Source of the DNA: Phaeosaccion multiseriatum
Taxonomy: Eukaryota; Ochrophyta, other classes
Assembly: GCA_965112735.1 (NCBI GenBank)
Contig: OZ218961.1
Coordinates: 2,418,001-2,482,000 of the forward strand
DNA length: 64,000 nt
Direction: 5' to 3'
In this document: one piece after another, positions 23,503-34,619 of the stretch
How the letters are laid out: every line of letters starts with the position of its first letter
How positions within the stretch are numbered: the first letter of the stretch is position 1
The notes under the pieces: model-generated
What the model was told of the DNA's origin: nothing
The model's database searches: none
What the model saw: only the letters and a program-made list of their open reading frames with translations
Program-made: the position numbers and the translations under genes

Positions 23503-26500
23503 GAGGACGAGGAGGAGGAGGAGGACGAGGAGGACGAGGACGAGGAGGAGGACGAGGAGGAGGAGGAGGAGGAGGAGGAGGAGAGGGGCGAGTAGGAGGA
23601 GGAGGAGGAGGAGGACGAGGAGATATGTGTAGGAGCAGCAGAGCCGGCAACCCGTTTGGCAGAAGCAGCTTGGAGGGTGTGCGGGTGCTGCTGCTCAGTA
23701 CCGATGACCTCGAGCGAGACATGACTCAGAGCCTGCTCCATGCACTAGAGGTTACCACTTCGGCGTTCAAGAGCAGTGCGGAGGTGCTGCAGGCTTTCCC
23801 TCGGGGACAAGGATTGGAGGCCGCTTTTGATCTCGTCCTCGTGCATGTGAGCAGCAGAGGAGAGGAGCAGCGACGAGAGCAAGAAGATGAAAGAGAAGGG
23901 CGGGTGCTGTCTTCTGAGCAGCAGCAGCAGCAGCAGGCTGAGCAGGAGCAGGCGGTGGCCGTTGAAGGAGAGACTGGGCTTTGTAGGCAACTGCGCAGCT
24001 GGGGAGTGAGGAGCATTCCCGTCGTGGCCGCCACTCTCCGGGCAGGGAGGAGGAGGGAGTGGGCCTTCATCACCGACGAGGCCTTCTCTGCCGTGCTGGA
24101 GAAGCCCTACTCCTTGCAGCTGCTCCAGCAGTGCATACGCAAGCAACTTGACTTGGCGAAGGGACAGGGGGCTCCAGTGGCTTTGTTGTCGGTACGTGCT
24201 CCTGCCGCATCCTCGTCTTTGTCCGCGATGGAGAGGGAGGAGGGGCTGCAGTCCGCTGGTGAGGATGATCAAATGGAGAGGGGAAGCATCGATGTGGGCT
24301 TGCAGTCATCCCCCCTTCGTGCTGTGCAGAGGAGCGCTGTAGATGCAGGTTGGGGGGGTGAGTTACTGTATCAGGAGTCGCCTCTGCATTCGCCAGAGCG
24401 GCAGGAGGAGAGGAAGGAGGAAGAGTGGCAGCAGGCGAAGCAGGGGGCAGGGGGCATACCAGCGCAGGGGGGCGGCGTCGGCGGGAGAGGCGGCAAGGGC
24501 TGGGGAAGGCATCGTCTTGTCAGGACCGCCACAAGGGTATGCGGCGTGCTGCTGGGGTTCGTATTCCCCTCCGACGAGGAAGATAGATACTTGGTGTGGC
24601 TTCACTTGCAATCACAAGCCATCATCCCGGTCGTGCTGGTGCTGCTCAACGCCAACGCGTGGTGGCCCTTGGTGTACCAACGGCTCTACAACGGCGGTGC
24701 GAAGTACGACTACCGAGGGAACTTCATTGAAGGGCCGGCCGTGGCCTTCGGGGCCGTGCTCTATCTCTGTGCAAGGTAGGTGGTGGTGTGTGTGTGTGTC
24801 GTTGTGTGTGTGTGCATGTGTGCATGTGTGCATGTGTGCATGTGTGCGTGTGTGCGTGTGTGCATGTGTGCATGTGTGCATGTGTGCATGTGTGCATGTG
24901 TGCATGTGTGCGTGTGTGCGTGTGTGCATGTGTGCATATGTATGTAAGTGTAACCCTCCGCCCCGCCTCCCCCCCCCCCCCCCCAACCTGTTGAACGAAA
25001 ACTAAACCCAACAGATTATTTCTGTCGCCGACGGCGGAGGGAGAGAAGCTCGGGCGGGCCGACAAGCGTTGGCGTCTTCGCCTCTACTTCCTGCGCTGCT
25101 GGAGCTGGAGTCTTGCAAGCGCCTTTATCCTCTCGGCCTGGGGGAATCAGACGTACTATTGCGACTACGACCAGCCCACCTCCGCCGAGTGTTTGAAGGG
25201 GCCCCAGGGGGTGAAATTCATGCTGTATAGTGCCATCGGCTTGTCCATGAACACTCCTTCGTTCCTGGCAGCGGCGTTCGCAAGGGCGTATCTGTCTCAA
25301 GACCTGTACTTCAACTCCACCCGACGGAACGACGCCCCAAACCATGTCAAGTAAGCTTTGGCTTGGAATTCCCCTGTCCCACTCTCACCCTCCACCCCAC
25401 CCACCCCCCCGTTCTCCGCGTCTCTCTCCCCCCCCCCCCCCCTCCTCTTTCTATCTGCCCCACCCATGACCCGCCCTTGTGGCTTGTTGCCGCATCCCCC
25501 CCTCCCCCCCGCCGCTATATCCCATTTCTCTATCCCTATCCCCATATGACTGTGCATATCCTTACTATACTTGCGTGCGTGTGCGACGGTAGGCTCCGCT
25601 ACGCGTATCCCTCCGTGACCTCGTGGGTCCTGTCGGTAATCATCATAGTGGGGTGGGAGTGGCTGCAAAGATCACTCTTCAGGGAGCATGAGGAGCAGCA
25701 GCGGGCCCTTCAGCTTGAAACGGCCGCCACAGAAAGGTAAGTGCGTACGTAGTACAGCAGGGAGCGGACGATTCTATAGCCATTAGACCTCTTCCGATCT
25801 CTAGTGCGTTATATATACCTCTCCTTGCTCCTAACCCTTTCCTAACCCCACACCCAACTCACTCCCATCTTTCGTACGTGCTCGCACCCCCCCCACACCC
25901 TCAGGACGCGTGATGCCGTACAAACAATCTGCCACAAAGTACGCAACCCTCTCCACGCCATCACCACCGCTCTTGGCGCTCTCGCCTCCTGGGCAGAGGA
26001 GAGCAGCGGCACCACCAGGCACACTGCCGCACTGGAGACCAACAGAGGGTCTCAAGAGACCAGTGCGGGTGCCAGTGCGATGGCCCTTGCGGAGGCTGAG
26101 GAGCGGGCCTGCGCCCAGGCGTTTGTATGGGTGGAGCGCGTTCGCATGTCTACCAAGCAGCTGGTGCGTGTGTATGTATGTGTGTATGCATGTGTGCGTG
26201 TTCTCCCCCTCCCTCTCTCCTCCCTCCCTCCTTCAGTCGAAGGATGGACTTGACACCCTCTCCTTCCCACCTCGCCTCCCCAATGCGCCACAACACACTC
26301 ACCCAAAGGTGATGCTAAGTGTAGATGTCCTGGACGCCAAGGCCATTGAGGAAGGGGTGGTGCTTCGGTCGCTGTCAACTGTGTGCCTGAAAGACTTCTT
26401 CGACCGCATTGCGAGTCAGCACTGCGGCATGAACACATCCATCACATTTCAGTGCCACATCGCTGACGATTTGCCCCCGACTTTGATGCTCGACGACAAA

Positions 26501-28223
26501 AGAGTCATGCAGGTGCGTGCGTGCGTGCGTGCGTGGGTGCGTGTGTGTCCAAAACGGTTGGCAGGAGCAGGAGTAGAGAGCAGTAGCAGAGAGCAGTAGC
26601 AATGAGCAGTAGCAGAAGCCAGTAGTACCAGCAGAAGAGCAGCAGCAGTTGGTTGTATGCGCGTATCCGCCAAGTGGGGGATGTTGCGGTAGGCTGCGTG
26701 TGTGTCTGTCTCATTTCCCTTCCCCTCCCCCCGGGGTCACGGAAGATTAGTGTCGAGTGGGGGCCTGTACCCTCTCCGACAGTTTTTAGTGAAGTGAAGT
26801 GCAAGTGCGCCCGCTCCTTTGCTCACTTGATTGCCTCCCCCTCTTTCTCCTTGTTGCTTGTTTGCCTGCTTGGTTGCTTGATTGCTTCCCTTTTGTTGGT
26901 TGCTTGCCTCTTACCGCCACCCTTCACGACCCGACAAGCAGGTGTGCGCCAACGGCATCACCAACGGCGTCAAGGCCATTGCCATCAGGGAGTACCGAAC
27001 CCTCGACCAAGTCTCCCACCCGGCGGCAAGGGGCAGGGGCGGGCAAGAGGGGCAAGAGGCGGCGTTGCCCTTCGATCCGAGTATCACTATCCAAGTGACG
27101 CGCGACAACAGCGGGCAGGGCGAAGGAGGGAGAGAGGCGTCTGAGGCAGGGACAGGGACAGGGGCAGGGGCAGGGGAAGGGACCACTGCTATCGATGTTG
27201 ATGCTTCAACTCACGAGCCTCCTCACAGCGGTGGAGGCCAGAGCGGCAGCAGCAGCAGCAGCAGGAGGAGGAGGAGACGCAGCACCGCTCGTGGTCGTCT
27301 TGCCGCTCCTCCTGCTCCTCGTCCATTTTCTTCTGCTTCTTCGTCTACTTGTACTCCGCCCTTCAGTCTGCGCATTACCATCGTCGACAACGGCACTGGG
27401 TTGGAGGGTGATGACAAGAGCGACAAGGAGGCGGAAGGACAAAAGGGGACTCGCCTCGGCTTTAGTCTCGAAGGTGCTCGCAGATCCCTTCGGTCCCGCC
27501 GCCGCCCGGAAAACGAGTCTACCTCCATGTCCACCGGGGGCGCGGGGCGGGGCCCCTCGTCACTCCACCGTATCTTCCCGCGCACCGCTGCTGCAACCGC
27601 AAGTGTGCGTGGGAGCCCCGCACCAGGCGGAGACCGCCACACGGCGCAAGGCGAGGACCATCCTTCTTCTGACGACAATGGAAATGGGCAGAGCACCATC
27701 ACAGGCGGTGGTGGCGACAGGGGCACAAGCGGGAGGGAGACGGGGACTGACGAGGCGACTGTAAGCAGCGGGAGTGACGGGGCGCAACGGAGAAGGGCAG
27801 GGGGGGGGGGTGGGGGTGGCGGGTCGTCGAGGTCTATTAATGGTGGCAATACGAGCAGTGGCGGCAGTGGTGGAGAGACCCTGAGCAACAGCAGAAGCAG
27901 CAGCAGCAGTAGCAACAACGAGAGCGACAGCGAAGACCAACAGCGCTTGTCCACAAGGACTGCCTCACCACGGTCCTCCGCCGTCCTCCGTAGCTCAGGC
28001 ATCGGCCTGGACATCAGCGAGGCCATGTGTACGGGTATGGGCGGGAAACTGACCCTGCGGAACCGCACGGACGGGCAGAGCGGGGCGGTCTTCTCCTTCA
28101 CGACGGTGGTTCAGACTGCAACTACGATACCAAGGACCACGATCACCGTGACTGAGGAGGAGGAGGAGGAGGAGGAGGAGGAGGAGGAGGAGGAGGAGGG
28201 TGAGAGCAAGAGCAAGAGCAAGA

Positions 28224-28257
<34 letters not shown>

Positions 28258-28892
28258 GGGGGGAGACGGTAGGAGAAGAATAGAAGAGGTGCGCATGGCG
28301 GCGGTGGGGGGGGATGGGGGGCCTTCTCTGGCGGAGCTGCGCGTGCTGTTTGTGGACGATGACCTCCTCAATCACTTCGTAGGGCAGGCCATGCTCGAAG
28401 CCCTTGGGGTGCACAAGGTGAGTTTCAGTTTGTGTATTGTTTGACCCGTCAGTTGCCATCTACCGTGTATATATTTGCGCCTGTCCCCTGACAGTATTGT
28501 TACGAACAGTGGAGTGTTGTGTTGTGATGCTGACAACAAACTGTATTGTTACTAACAGTGGAGTGTTGTGATGTGCTGATGACAAGGTGACCATGCTGGA
28601 GGACGGGAGGGAGGTGCTGCAACACTACCCGGGGCTGCTGTTGGACGAGTTGTTCGATGCGGTGCTCATGGACAATCGGATGCAGTTTAGCACCGGCAGT
28701 GAGATTGCGAGCGAGCTAAGGAGGCGCGAAGGAGGTGTGCGCCTCCCCATCATAGCCATGACGGCGGACGACGGCATGACACAAAGGACGGCAGCGGAGA
28801 ACGGCTTCTCGGCCGTGCTGTCCAAGCCCTTTGAGGTGGAGCAGCTCCGGGACATGCTGTGCAGCCAGTGTCGCATAACCTTAGGAGCATAG
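21828..28892 (+). CDS. Hybrid sensor histidine kinase with two H-boxes and two receiver-like domains, right copy
   Basis: Nine exons join in phase: 21828-22055, 22262-22507, 22716-24775, 25015-25350, 25593-25736, 25905-26163, 26237-26512, 26942-28417 and 28587-28892 (1,776 residues). Order: N-terminal membrane segments; first H-box with His about 251 ([11 protein letters not shown]); a Gly/Arg-rich linker; a receiver-like domain at about 475-640 with DD (LSTDDLERD) and Lys (LEKPYS) but His in place of the phospho-accepting Asp (FDLVLVHV); more membrane segments at about 780-1000; a canonical second H-box with His about 1015 ([13 protein letters not shown]); N-box ([11 protein letters not shown], about 1186), G1 (ITIVDNGTGL) and G2 ([11 protein letters not shown]); and a C-terminal receiver (FVDDD about 1651, Asp about 1704 in VLMDNR, SKPF). 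It should autophosphorylate and relay to its own receiver. The function of the first module is inferred to be regulatory. Confidence 0.92.
23389..23622 (+). repeat. (GGA)n/(GGACGA)n tract coding poly-Gly and Arg-Gly repeats
   Basis: GGAGGACGA-type repeats encode G-rich sequence with regularly spaced Arg, resembling an RGG/RG box. The left copy (about 17810-17905) encodes almost only Gly, so this tract changed after duplication. It accounts for most of the 41-codon length difference in this exon. Confidence 0.9.
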
Positions 28893-29003
28893 AAAGAGAG
28901 GAAAGGAGAGGGATTGAGCAGGAGAGAGGGAGGGGGAGAGAGACACCAAAGCAGAGCTTTGTACATATAGAGAAGATATGATGGGTCAGAAGAAAAAAAA
29001 GAA

Positions 29004-29069
<66 letters not shown>
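29004..29069. repeat. (TA)n at the outer edge of the right arm
   Basis: About 33 TA units just beyond the palindrome arm. The left arm edge is likewise flanked by TA repeats (12331-12385). Confidence 0.9.
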
Positions 29070-29073
<4 letters not shown>

Positions 29074-29409
29074 AAACATACTGACCCCCCAGCCAGCATG
29101 ACGCCGTGCAGAAGGCACTCGTAACGCTGATGAAGGAAAAGGGCCTTGGCCCTGGCAAGGGCCACCATTGACATACTACACGGGATTCCTCTTCGCTCAT
29201 GGCATGGTGCACCGCCCCTCAGAATCCCGTCAGGGGTCGACTAAGCTACGACTACTTGTTGTGCTGTGCCTGTATACCCCACCCCGGAAGCCCTCGGCCT
29301 CTATCCATCGGGACTGAGCACACCCAATGCCTCGCCAAGTCCTCTCGAGTTAACTCTCCTGATTGGCCTCAACTTGTCTCAGCACCGCTCCTTGCGCCTC
29401 TCCCTCTCT
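29070..29409. other. Intergenic, no supported gene
   Basis: A short open segment (about 29096-29170) could encode HDAVQKALVTLMKEKGLG before a stop, possibly a remnant of an exon cut by the duplication. I recognise no family. Confidence 0.3.
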
Positions 29410-30100
29410 CCTCCTCCTCCTCCTCCTCCTCCTCCTCCTCCTCCTCCTCCTCCTCCTCCTCCTCCTCCTCCTCCTCCTCCTCCTCCTCCTCCTCCTCCTC
29501 CTCCTCCTCCTCCTCCTCCTCCTCCTCCTCCTCCTCCTCCTCCTCCTCCTCCTCCTCCTCCTCCTCCTCCTCCTCCTCCTCCTCCTCCTCCTCCTCCTCC
29601 TCCTCCTCCTCCTCCTCCTCCTCCTCCTCCTCCTCCTCCTCCTCCTCCTCCTCCTCCTCCTCCTCCTCCTCCTCCTCCTCCTCCTCCTTCTTCTTCTTCT
29701 TCTTCTTCTTCTTCTTCTTCTTCTTCTTCTTCTTCTTCTTCTTCTTCTTCTTCTTCTTCTTCTTCTTCTTCTTCTTCTTCTTCTTCTTCTTCTTCTTCTT
29801 CTTCTTCTTCTTCTTCTTCTTCTTCTTCTTCTTCTTCTTCTTCTTCTTCTTCTTCTTCTTCTTCTTCTTCTTCTTCTTCTTCTTCTTCTTCTTCTTCTTC
29901 TTCTTCTTCTTCTTCTTCTTCTTCTTCTTCTTCTTCTTCTTCTTCTTCTTCTTCTTCTTCTTCTTCTTCTTCTTCTTCTTCTTCTTCTTCTTCTTCTTCT
30001 TCTTCTTCTTCTTCTTCTTCTTCTTCTTCTTCTTCTTCTTCTTCTTCTTCTTCTTCTTCTTCTTCTTCTTCTTCTTCTTCTTCTTCTTCTTCTTCTTCTT
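29410..30100. repeat. Giant uninterrupted (TCC)n-(TTC)n triplet block
   Basis: About 93 TCC units (29410-29687) switch to about 137 TTC units (29688-30100) without visible interruption, about 690 bp of pure pyrimidine on the plus strand. It lies between two convergent genes. All long homopolymer frames here (Ser, Phe, Leu, Pro, Lys, Glu, Arg) are repeat translations, not genes. Confidence 0.95.
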
Positions 30101-30787
30101 GACTTCTTCTTCTTCTTCCTCGCCTCCCACTCCACCTTCACCCTTTCCCCGCTGCGGTAGCGCCTCGGCTTCGTCTTGTTCCCTCTCCGCGTTGAGAGAG
30201 CAGGGGGAGAGGGAGGAGCAGCAGACAGAGGCATGTCACCCACCTGCTGCTGGCCAAACAGATGGAGATGGTCACCGATGGTCATCGGTGGGGGGGGAAA
30301 GGGCCAAGTCAACACCAAGTCCAAAGTCCTTCGACACGGTGCAGCTCACTCGAGCGGGAGGCAGATCACCGTGGAGGCCTCTGGCAAAGCTGAGGCCTTC
30401 CATTTGTTCCCCAGAGGGGGCCCACCCAATCACACCCAACCACACCCAAGGGAGGCCGTAGCGCTGAACTTGGCGGTCGCGGTTTGCGCGCATCATCAGC
30501 AGGGAGGCGGCTGAGGAAAGAGACAAGTGCCCAAGAAGCCCCCCCCCCGCCCCCCGCGCGATGGTCGCGAGGAGGAGGAGGCGTCCATGAGAAGCGAGGA
30601 AGACCCACACAACCCCTCGCTCTGCCACCGCTGCTCATGGACAGGAGGGAGGGCAAGGAGAGGAGTAGCCCCGCCGCCCCCGCGCAGCGAAGAAGAGGAA
30701 GGCGCTCCGTGTGGGGGGTGAGGCTCAGATGAGGAAGCGATTCCGCGATAAAAAAAAGCTTACTCTTATACCGTAGGAACATATACA
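30101..30787. other. Intergenic, no supported gene
   Basis: Open frames exist on both strands, but none shows a recognisable domain or convincing splice structure. It probably holds the 3' flanks of the right kinase and the ABCA gene. Confidence 0.4.
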
Positions 30788-31009
30788 TTAAAAAAAATAT
30801 TTGCCTCTTGCTTCCAAGGCCTCGACATAAAGGAAACATCCCATCCCTCCCACCCCCCGGGGATGAAAAGAACGCCTTGGCTCGTCTTCCATCGTCGCTT
30901 TCATCGTCTCCGGAAGATGCGCGAGCATGGCCCCCTTATGTCTCCTTACGTAATCGCTCATAAAAGGATGGTCTTCTACGGCGTAGTGGGCTTCTACCCG
31001 CTCGCTCCC
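30788..31009 (-). other. Unassigned 73-codon open frame downstream of ABCA
   Basis: On the minus strand this segment reads AHYAVEDHPFMSDYVRRH, then HLPETMKATMEDEPRRSFH, and ends in a stop. It is of normal complexity, unlike its surroundings, and starts in the phase that the last certain ABCA exon (ending at 31469) would need. It could be a terminal ABCA exon, but the preceding acceptor (AGGAGTAG) lacks a pyrimidine tract. It could equally be chance. Confidence 0.3.
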
Positions 31010-31375
31010 CTACTCCTCTTGCTTCTGATGACTCACTCCTCTCACTTCTGGCGACTCACACCCACCGCTTTACAACATGTCGCGGTCGCCGTTGCTGCCC
31101 TGCGAGTGGCTTGGCCGCTGCCCGCCTTGAAAGAGCCCCTCGGACAGTGCTCCTCCTCGGGGTGAAGACACTGCAAACGCCTCCTCCAGGGCCTCCTCCT
31201 TTTGTTGCACACGCGCAGCACACACACACACATCAACACACACACGTGGGGGAGAGGAGGGACGAAGCAGTGAGCTGAACATGCCTTGCTTGACAAGCCC
31301 CGGAGATGCTTGACATCTGACATGCATTGCTTGACAAGAGACATGCCTTGCTTGACAATGGGACAAAGAGGCTTC

Positions 31376-32432
31376 TCACACCCTCCCCGCACCCCCACCC
31401 ATTCCCGAGGGTGAGGTGAGGTGAGGTGAGGTGAGGTGAGGTGAGGGACGCATACGTATTTCTCTCACCGCTTTCGCAAAGCCGATGAAGATCTGCTCCA
31501 ACGAGGATTGGTTGACGCTGTAGTCCCAAATGCCGCACTCAGTCTTGGCGCCTTCGATGCTTTCGAACACCGTCGCAAGGCTGGTCCCACGCCTGGCCAC
31601 ACGTACGGAGGGGAGTAACGGAAACGCGCGTGGGTGCGTGCGTGTGGGGTGGGGTGGGTGCATGAGAAAGTCAGCTCCTTCTATACGTCGCAACGTCGTT
31701 CTTGCTCCGTTAACGGAGCCTCCATCATGCATTCACCACGACGGAGCAGACTCAATGGGCCGCCCCCACCCCCAACAAGGGGAAGACGTGGGAAGGAAAT
31801 AAAACGAAAAAGAGGTCCCCTCTCCCCCTCGGCCTCATTTCCACCTCACGATCAGTAGATCGATATGAACACAAAAGAAAAGACAGACAGAAATATATGT
31901 AGAAAAATGATATAAATGGAAGGAAGGAAGGAAGGAAGGGAAGGATTCCCCTCCCCTCCACTCCTCCCCTCCTCCCCTGCCCTCCTTCATTCCACTCACC
32001 CCAGCAGCGAGAACTTGACCATCGTCCGGTGCCTCTCCGTGAGCTCCGCCCCAAGCCCAGCCATGAGGGCGAGCACGGCACTCATTCGCTGCGGGGGACA
32101 GCGCACCTCGATGGTGTAACCGCCGCCGAAGCGGGTTTTGAGGTGCTGGCAGCTGCCAAGACAGCGCATCTTGCCGCTCACCATAATGCCGACTCGGTGA
32201 CACAAGGCCTCGCACTCCTGCGCCGAGTTGGGTAAGGCAAGGGAGAAGGAGGAGGGACCCAATTTTTAATAAGTTAATCGAAAAAAGAGGTACGAGAGAG
32301 AGGCAGGAGAGAGGTTGGATCAGCAAAATGAGGGTTGGGGCTTGTAAGAATGCCTTGCCATCAGTTGCCATCAGTGGAGTATCTTTGGCGCGGTTGAGGT
32401 TGAGGATAGGAAAACACTTGAGGAAATGAATA

Positions 32433-32464
<32 letters not shown>

Positions 32465-34466
32465 CCTTCCCTTCTTCCTTTCCTTTCTTCCTTTCCTTCG
32501 TGCCTTCCATCCCTCCTACCTTCCTTCCTTTCCTTTCTTCCTTCCTCCCTTCCTTTGTTCCTTCCTACCTCCCTCCCTTCCTTCCTTCCTTCCTGCTTGC
32601 CTTTCCTTCCTTCCTTCCTTCCTTCCTTCCTGCCTTTCTTTCCCTCCTTCCTTCCTTCCTTCCTTCCTGCTTGCCTTTCCCTCCTTCCTTCCTTCCTTCC
32701 TTCCTTCCTGCTTGCCTTTCCCTCCTTCCTTCCTTCCTTCCTTCCTTCCTTCCTTCCTTCCTTCCTGCCTGCCTTTCCCTCCTTCCCTACCTCCATTGAA
32801 TGCGTGGTGAGGATGATGCTGCGCGCAGAGGACACTTGCGCGATGACCTGCTTTGCATCAACGGATGGGGAGGGGGACAGAACGGTAAAGAGAGAGGCAA
32901 GGCAGAGCCAGACACACACCCGCCAAGATATATATATATATATGTGTGTGTATATGAGAAGCGAGGAAAGGGCGAGAGAAAGAGAGAGAGTGTGCGTGTG
33001 CGTAGTGTATTTGTGAGGTGACCAACAACGAGTTGCCAAGAAGCGGACTTGGAATGATCCGATTACTTCGAGCTTCGCACCTTCCACATTCTCCGTCTCG
33101 CGGCAGGGTCCATCCCTGAAATTGAGCGTCCAATGAGGGTCCAAGCAGCAGGAGGGACGCAAAGAGCAGGCGGAGAGAGAGAGAGTAGAGATGGAGGAGA
33201 GATTCAGAGAGAGGAGTGGACGGGGAAATGGATGGAAGGGCTGGGAGGGACACAAGGCGGAGCTGACAACACACACAGCCAAGTACAGACTTTATCGCAC
33301 TTTACATACATCGAAGCACATTCATCTCTTCGTGGAAGGAAGTAAGCAAGGCAGGGAGCAGGCCAGCAAGCAAGTAAGACAACAGCCTCAAGAGAGTGCT
33401 TACTCTTGCCCTTGCCCTTGCCCTTGCTCTTGCACTTGCTCTTGCACTGCACCCCTCCCTCCCTTCCCTTCCCCTCCCTCCCTGTACATAAAGTGTATAC
33501 ATACCCGTGGAGGGTTCGTCGAGGAAGAGGACGAGCGGGTTGGCGATGAGGGCTGTCGAGCAGAGAAAAGGGCAGGTAGGCACACGGGGAAGGGCGGAGG
33601 CAGGGAAGCAGAGAGAGAGTGAGTGAGAGAGTGAGTGAGTGGAGGAGCGAGTGAGTGAGTGAGTGAGTGAGTGAGTGAGTGAGTGAGTGAGTAAGTGACT
33701 CAGGTTTGAGTCTCCGAGGGCGAGGGGCGGGGGGAGAAGTACTCCCTGGCGAGATGTCAATTCCCATATACCTGCCACCCGCAAACGTGAGTGAACGAAC
33801 GAACGACGCAGCGCCTTTGCTCGTGTCGAAAGGCTTTCTTCCTCTGCCTACCAAGGGGCACTTTCAAGAAAATGACGTCAAATCTCTGCAAGTCAAGTTC
33901 TCCATTGTTCCTGCTGTGAAACGGAACTCACTCACCGATGGCCAGCGAAAGCGCCCTCTTCTGTCCTCCCGAGTACGTGCCCGCCATTCGGTCGGCGCTG
34001 TCTGTGAGGCCCACCATGTGCAGCAGTGCCGCCACCGGATCATCCTGCCCTGCACCTGCTCCACGTCCCTCCTGTGAGTCAAGACCCTCACCACTGCCTT
34101 CTTCCTCATCTTCGTCGTCGTCTTCTCCTGCTGCTGTATCCCCAACCGCTGTAGCTCCCACTGCTATCCATGACCCTGCCATACGCCGCCGCCGTCGCAC
34201 CACCTCGGCCCAGGAAAAGCGGCCTCTCTTCCGCTGCTGTATCACCACCCCGCGCAGTCCACCGTAGAAGTCTAGGGTCTCTCTGCCCGTCATCCAGTCG
34301 AGAAGAGGATCGCTCTGTGGGCAGAAGCCGATCATCTTGTTCACCTCCACTGAGGCGATGGGGCGGCCTCCAATGAGGATCTGTCCGCTCGTGGGTGAGA
34401 GGTCTTTCGTGAGAACCTTTGTTGGGGTCGGCGTTGTGGTTGTGGTTGTGGTTGTGGTTGTGGTCG

Positions 34467-34497
<31 letters not shown>

Positions 34498-34506
34498 GGT
34501 TGTTGG

Positions 34507-34540
<34 letters not shown>

Positions 34541-34588
34541 GGTTGTGGTGGTGGTGACCGTTGTGTAATCCATTTGCACATGCGAAAC

Positions 34589-34619
<31 letters not shown>

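Larger units (their letters stand above)
21746..28992 (+). repeat. Right arm of the giant inverted duplication
   Basis: The mirror of 12388-19545. For example, the roughly 165-bp intron at 25737-25904 is identical, or nearly so, to its left counterpart by eye. The arm is slightly longer, mainly because of a bigger Gly/Arg tract (23389-23622). Confidence 0.93.

Noticed and set aside
12487-28892. Kinase genes considered as bacterial contamination
   Set aside because: Each has eight phased GT-AG introns in the same style as neighbouring eukaryotic genes.
29199-30461. Long open frames of poly-Ser, Phe, Pro, Leu, Lys, Glu and Arg on both strands
   Set aside because: They are six-frame readings of the (TCC)n-(TTC)n block and have no non-repeat domain.
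30863-31165. 100-codon plus-strand frame beginning MKRTPWLVFHRRF
   Set aside because: No recognisable domain; it overlaps the minus-strand ABCA 3' region and looks like chance.
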